DNA of 64,000 nucleotides from Pomphorhynchus laevis (taxonomy: Eukaryota; Acanthocephala; Palaeacanthocephala; Echinorhynchida; Pomphorhynchidae): positions 1 through 64,000 of the forward strand of contig WNNJ02000886.1 of assembly GCA_012934845.2 (NCBI GenBank), written 5' to 3'. Below, piece after piece: positions 59,390-64,000 of this stretch. The translations under genes were made by a program, and so were the position numbers. Position 1 is the first letter of the stretch; the number at the start of each line of letters is the position of its first letter. The notes under the pieces were generated by a model that worked only from the letters and a program-made list of their open reading frames with translations, was not told where the DNA came from and made no database searches.

Positions 59390-60660
59390 TGGTCTAATGA
59401 ATTTCGCTTACGAATTGTTCTTGAAGATATGGCCAACGCTGGACAGTCGTCAGAGGATACTGTGGATGATCGAGATGATTTTTCTGAACGCTTGGAACGC
59501 TCTCTTAAACATTCCTTGTGAAATTTTCGCAATTCGATGGGTGTTTTGCATTTTTACATTGACCATGTCGAAGTCAACTTCCAGGGGTTCATAGTTTACG
59601 ATTGTGATGAAGTATTTACCGAGGGCAGTGATGGCACTACATATGTTCATGGAGAAATCAACGTGGGATCTATCGACGATGCAGATGAACAATCTGAAGA
59701 CTTGTCTGAAAACATAATAGAAACCGAAAGAGAGTGTGATGATGCTCTTATTGATAGCAGAATTGGAAACGACAGTGATGAGGATTGTGAAGACACCTGG
59801 GCTTATAGTTCAGAGGTTCACACTGTAGATACCTTTAATATTGTCGGTGTAATTAATGTTCTATCAGATAACAGAAGCAATGACTGCAACGGTTATGGGA
59901 ATGACTACCTTGCGACTATAGCGCTGATGGAAGACGTGGGATTTATCGATGATGCAGATGAGTGATCTGAAGACTTGTCTGATAACAGAATCGAAACGGA
60001 AAGAGAGTGTGATGATGCTCTTACTGATAGCAGAACTGGAAACGACAGTGATGAGGATTGTAAGGACACCTGGGCTTATAGTTCAGAGGTTGACACTGTA
60101 GATACCTTTAATATTGTCGGTGTAATTGATGTTTTATCAGATAACAGAAGCAATGACAGTAACGGTTATGGGAATGACTACCTTGCGACTATAGCGCTGA
60201 TGGAGGACAACAACGATTCTGGAAATTACTACTGCTGTAGTGTGAAAAAAGAATGGTTCTAAAAAAGCTTGAGGCTTCCGGTTATGGTTGTTTCTCTGAT
60301 ACAATAACATGTTGGAAATTCAAAAAAAATCCTTACAACAAAGCAAACTTAGTACCACTAAACTTCTCTGCTAAGTTCCGAAGGTATCTCACCGGTGATG
60401 GCCTTGGCTGCGGTGTGGAGTTCGGAAGCGTAACTCCTTTAAGAAGACGGACAGTGGAAGGCTCCTTCAGACTTGAAGAAGAAAGCTTTGAAAGAGGTGA
60501 TGTGTTCGAACAGAAGGAAGGTACGGAGATATTGCGATTAGACTGCTGGCCTCCTGCTAGAATCCTCTTCTTATGTGGTACTAATCCTTCGATTTTTGCT
60601 TATATATTCTAATTTTTGACAATTTTTTCACATACTGTTGTATTTTTTAATAAAATCTTT
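59390..60660 (+). mobile_element. Probable retroelement copy with an acidic repeated ORF
   Basis: An acidic reading runs from about 59398 (NEFRLRIVLEDMANAG, DDRDDFSERLERSLKHSL, stop), then opens from 59537 for 142 codons and again from 59975 for 95 codons. Two 273-bp units (59663-59935 and 59936-60208), exactly 91 codons, are tandemly repeated; shared phrases include IETERECDDAL and GNDSDEDC. One in-frame TGA separates the two. A further 119-codon frame (60253-60612) of unknown meaning follows. The 3' end TTTAATAAAATCTTTATTATTA resembles the LINE 3' ends at 25830 and 61130, so the copy was probably mobilised by that LINE. No known domain is recognised. Confidence 0.4.
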
Positions 60661-60674
60661 ATTATTAATAATGA

Positions 60675-60796
60675 AATGTAGTGTACTGCTGTGTGCTTAT
60701 CGATAAGATAAAAGCAACGTCTAATATCATCGAAAATTTTAATTGTAACAATGACTGCACAATTATATTAACTTAAAAATAGAATTTAAAATTCCT
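60675..60796 (+). repeat. Family R4 partial copy
   Basis: GTAGTGTACTGCTGTGTGCT to AATATTAACTTAAA-like sequence matches 4046-4140 and, less well, 4417-4475. Confidence 0.65.
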
Positions 60797-61353
60797 TATT
60801 TAATGACTTAAATTCTTATTTTCGTAAGCTGATTAATAGCAAACGCTTATATACATACATCAATAATGTATGTATACACATACAAGGTTTCTCAAGCTCC
60901 TCATCTCGCGATTACCGAGCATAGTCCGCCTCGATTGGATTCTTCGGGGTGAGAGACCCCAGGCGGTTTAGTCGGAGAGCAGCGTGTTGGATTGGCTGGA
61001 GGGCTCAGATCCCTGTGAACCTGAGGGACACAATGAAGACTCCATTAACGACTGAATTGACTTTGTTTTCTGTTTTCTCTTTCTTCGTGTTTTTCTTTTT
61101 AAAACTTCTTAGTGGTTATATAGTTGTTAACAAAATCCCTATTATTAATTCCTTATATAATGACTTAAATTCTTATTTTCGTAAGCTGATTAATAGCAAA
61201 CTCTTATATACATACATCAAAGATAAAAATTTGAAAAGATTATATATCTGATAAAATTGAAATTAAAATAAAAATAACAAACAATTGTTAAAAGAAAAAT
61301 AAAACCAATAAAGATATGCATTCAGAACTTACTTAATCAAATGATAATTATAT
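60797..61353 (+). mobile_element. Naiad-type PLE fragment interrupted by a LINE 3' end
   Basis: The Naiad part coding NSLYNDLNSYFRKLINS appears twice, at 60797-60870 and 61149-61222, on either side of a LINE 3' end (about 60871-61148). The right part continues to 61353 and matches copy B through about 29495, after which a PLE is inserted. Confidence 0.85.
60871..61148 (+). mobile_element. 5'-truncated LINE 3' end inside Naiad
   Basis: GAGAGACCCCAGGCGG, GTTGGATTGGCTGGAGGG and the end AACAAAATCCCTATTATTAA match the minus-strand LINE 3' ends at 24225 and 25930. A C-terminal reading RRAACWIGWRAQIPVN is shared. It is flanked by a direct repeat of about 73 bp, apparently the target duplication. 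Confidence 0.8.
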
Positions 61354-63432
61354 GTTTGGTTCTTAATTTCATTCCATCAACATTAATTAATCCTATAGAC
61401 ATAAGGTGTGATAATGAAATTCTAATAACGAAACTTTCACCAGAAGCTGCTAGAGATGTTGCCGCATATAATATCACAAAATTCTATTAAAAAACGTTGC
61501 CCTAACTTATATAAGAACTTAACAAAAGCATTCATCAAACTTAAAAATGATACAGATTTGACTATATGTTGATATGACAAGGGTAAATCGTTGGTTTTGC
61601 TAGATTCAAGTGATTACATCTCACACGGAGGAAAACTACTAGAGACAACGAAATTCACTAAACTGACTAAAGACACGACGAAACAAAGAGAACGATTACT
61701 CAACACCGCACTAAAAATACTCAAGTTGAGGATTAATATCACTAAAAACTTATTCCAACAACTTCATGCAGCGGACTCTTCGATCAGGTTTGTGTATTTA
61801 TTGCCAAATATACATAAACCAAAGCTTCACAAGAGACCAGTGATAGCATCTTATATGTTTTTCAATTATAGCTAGGCCAAACACATCAACTGGTGGATTA
61901 ATGAATGTAAAGAAATAATCAATTCATTTATAAGGAATATTGCTGAATTCGCGAAATTAATACAGAAATTGAAACCCTGTGGTCATTGGTTTATTACAGT
62001 TGATGTAGTGTCGCTATTTACAAACGTTCCTTTGACAGAAGCTACAGACATAGCAGGTGAACTTCCTTATCTCACATGTACGTCACCAAAATTGGACAAA
62101 AGAGAATGGACGGAATTAATTGAAATGTGAACGAATAAATCAGTTTTCCTCTTCAATAATCAAATAAATGAAAAATAGATAGAGTTGCGATGAGATCCAC
62201 TTTGGGTCCAACACTTTCCGATTTATATATGTCAAAATGGGAAGAGCAGACATATTTCAATTTCCAAAGTCTAAAAAGTGGTGGCGATACGTTGACGACG
62301 TATTTGCTGTATTTGATAACGATTCAGAAAAACTGGAAGTGCAACAAGTACTAAACCAAAACGACAACTCAATAAAATGGATGGTAACTTTCTAAGATGT
62401 GCTTAAAAGCATAAGTTTTCGAGATGTACAAGTTTATAAACACAAACACCATGTCGCAACAAAAATGCACACAACATTCCATGGTCGCTATTTCTCTAGT
62501 TTTTTAACAGCCCGGACAAATCCAAATTTCTGCGGTCTCCGCTTTGTTTCGAAGATGCTTCAATACTTGCAGTAACAACTACGCAAAATTCAAGTATTAA
62601 AGTAAAAGATATGTTAGAATCTTGCCAATTCCCAAAATGGACTATTGCAAAGGTATTATGCACTTCTCGTTGGTCACACCTAAGAACAATTGCTGATAAT
62701 TCAAAAACACTCAAAAAATATATTAGAGCCACACACATACATCAGTAAGTCTCTATCTAACAAATTGAAAAGTATATCTATAGATATAATGCAGACTTTA
62801 GCGTGTACCGTAAACGGGGCTTTAACCTTTGTGGAATTCTTAAACGGAAACTTCTAAAAGAATGTAATAGTGCGGTATACTCTATCCCGTGCGCAAATTG
62901 TAATAAAATGTATATTTACCAAACAAAACAGGGATTAGTGAAAAGATTATATCAACACCAATACTCTTTGAGATGACACGTCTTCCACAATTTTCAATCA
63001 TATCACAAATACCGACCATATAGTTCAATTTAACAGGACTATTACCTTAATAAGGAAATATATTTACATCGTAGACTAGTAATAGAGTCCTTATTCATCA
63101 ATACAAATGACACGATGGAAGGAAATAAATCTAATTGGAGTTTAAAGCTCCCTTCACAAAATATTGCTAAAACTATACAGAATAAACTTAGGGAGGTGTA
63201 AAGACTATCATACTCACCTTCGGGTTAGACGATCCCGGGTTCCCAAGTCTTCGTTTTAATGATATGGTTTTGTTTGATTTTATTTCTAACGCTTATTTAA
63301 TGTAAAAATTTCAGATTGAAAAGGGCTGCACGAACAGCCGAAGTATTGAAATAAAATTCAAGAGTTTTAATTCTCTGGGATGCTTTGCCAAAAAAAAAAC
63401 AATTTATTTTGACCCGAATGCAATATTATTTA
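61354..63432 (+). mobile_element. Canonical Penelope-like element nested in Naiad
   Basis: Order: N-terminal region (61590-61875, open for 94 codons; FVYLLPNIHKPKLHKRPV), RT motif A (FITVDVVSLFTNVP, about 62000), STLGPTLSDLYMSKWEE, motif C (RYVDDVFAVFD, about 62290), then a C-terminal GIY-YIG (VYSIPCANCNKMYIYQT, about 62880). A tail hairpin GGCTG/CAGCC near 63324 is followed by an A run. It is bracketed by ATAATTATAT (61344-61353) and ATAATCATAT (63433-63442), a likely target duplication with one difference. The element is near full length for its RT and endonuclease but broken in several places. Confidence 0.88.
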
Positions 63433-63760
63433 ATAATCATATAACAACTATTGATAAAGCTAGTAATAACTTTGTCTTCATATGCAAAAAGCTTTATTAT
63501 GATATACTGATGAAAGAAGTTAATTATAATGATTTAAATGTATACACAACATATGGACGTAATTATTTTAATGTAGAAACAATTATTACAAATTATTGTT
63601 CTATAATGGATATAAATAATAAAAATTAAAATCAGATAATAAAGCTATACCTTTATTATATTAAATCTAAAATTATATAAAAATCTAATAAAACCTAAGC
63701 TCATATTTAGTGCTTTTAAATGTAAATTAAAATCACTTTAATTTAAAGTGATTTTTTAAA
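63433..63760 (+). mobile_element. Naiad-type PLE fragment, continuation
   Basis: ACAACTATTGATAAAGCTAG onwards matches copy B from about 29505 to 29810, i.e. it resumes where the fragment at 61149-61353 stops. It ends at a snap-back hairpin (AAAATCACTTTAA / TTAAAGTGATTTT, about 63729-63755). Confidence 0.85.
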
Positions 63761-64000
63761 ACCACTTTAACAAATAATTCATGCATAATTGCCTATTTCA
63801 ATCTAAAAGTTCAACTTCGAAAGTAAACATTTGAACGTACAAGAGCTCGGTTTGGTGCAGTTAATGCATTCCTTCTCATGGGAGCTGAATACATGTGAAA
63901 ACATTTACATTTAATATTAAAATAATATCAAAATAAAGGCGTTGGATTTAAATGCTACCGTATATATAAGCGTAAATAAGCGTCGTCCATACTTTAAAAC
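63761..64000. other. Window end, nothing recognised
   Basis: No reading frame, repeat or RNA gene is seen. Confidence 0.5.

Noticed and set aside
63195-63245. tRNA-like phrase GATCCCGGGTTCCCAAGTC
   Set aside because: No acceptor or anticodon stem can be formed around it; it lies in PLE tail sequence.

Overview
The window is AT-rich nuclear DNA of an invertebrate animal, dominated by retroelements. The animal origin rests on a TGF-beta family ligand gene (7793-8941, minus), Penelope-like elements (PLEs) with GIY-YIG endonucleases, RTE and other APE-type LINEs, and hammerhead-ribozyme repeats with Pol III-like boxes. The last recall the Smalpha satellites of schistosomes, so a flatworm is a reasonable guess, but the sequence alone does not settle the phylum. 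Only two host genes are convincing: the TGF-beta ligand and a large Asn/Gln-rich single-exon ORF (43678-46866, minus).

Layout. 1-2.2 kb: two tandem repeat families (442-bp unit C, 360-bp unit A) joined to a broken PLE (2.2-3.3 kb, minus). 3.3-7.8 kb: AT-rich DNA with a ribozyme-like repeat and a Naiad-type PLE fragment. 7.8-8.9 kb: TGF-beta gene. 9-11.1 kb: diverged repeat pair, a decayed hammerhead element and a PLE RT fragment. 11.1-18.6 kb: AT-rich DNA without genes. 18.75-24.79 kb and 27.93-33.97 kb: two copies of a 6.04-kb segment, each holding a Naiad-type PLE (GIY-YIG domain at the N terminus) followed by LINE debris; LINE remnants lie between them. 34-35.4 kb: another PLE. 35.6-42.5 kb: a mosaic of a 380-bp tandem array (family B), family C copies, TA microsatellites and a PLE. 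43.7-46.9 kb: the large ORF. 47.1-49.8 kb: a PLE between 231-bp inverted repeats. 49.8-52.05 kb: Naiad tail copies, PLE endonuclease debris and a ~580-bp palindrome with two hammerhead ribozymes facing apart. 53.5-58.1 kb: two minus-strand LINEs, one a full-length RTE with a 12-bp target duplication. 58.6-63.8 kb: nested Naiad, LINE and PLE insertions.

The most interesting content is a set of small non-coding repeat families with hammerhead boxes. Two sites fit the complete hammerhead consensus: 51863-51904 (plus; 51617-51658 minus is nearly identical) and 301-390 in the 442-bp unit, which also has tRNA-like A and B boxes. Four other families (360-bp A, 380-bp B, the ~371-bp repeat at 4.0-4.5/59.2 kb, and the Naiad tail) carry the same boxes in swapped order, with stems that keep pairing although their bases differ. 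Together with several PLE lineages, which could supply reverse transcriptase and endonuclease, this looks like a community of retrozyme-like RNAs and their possible helpers. That link is inference.
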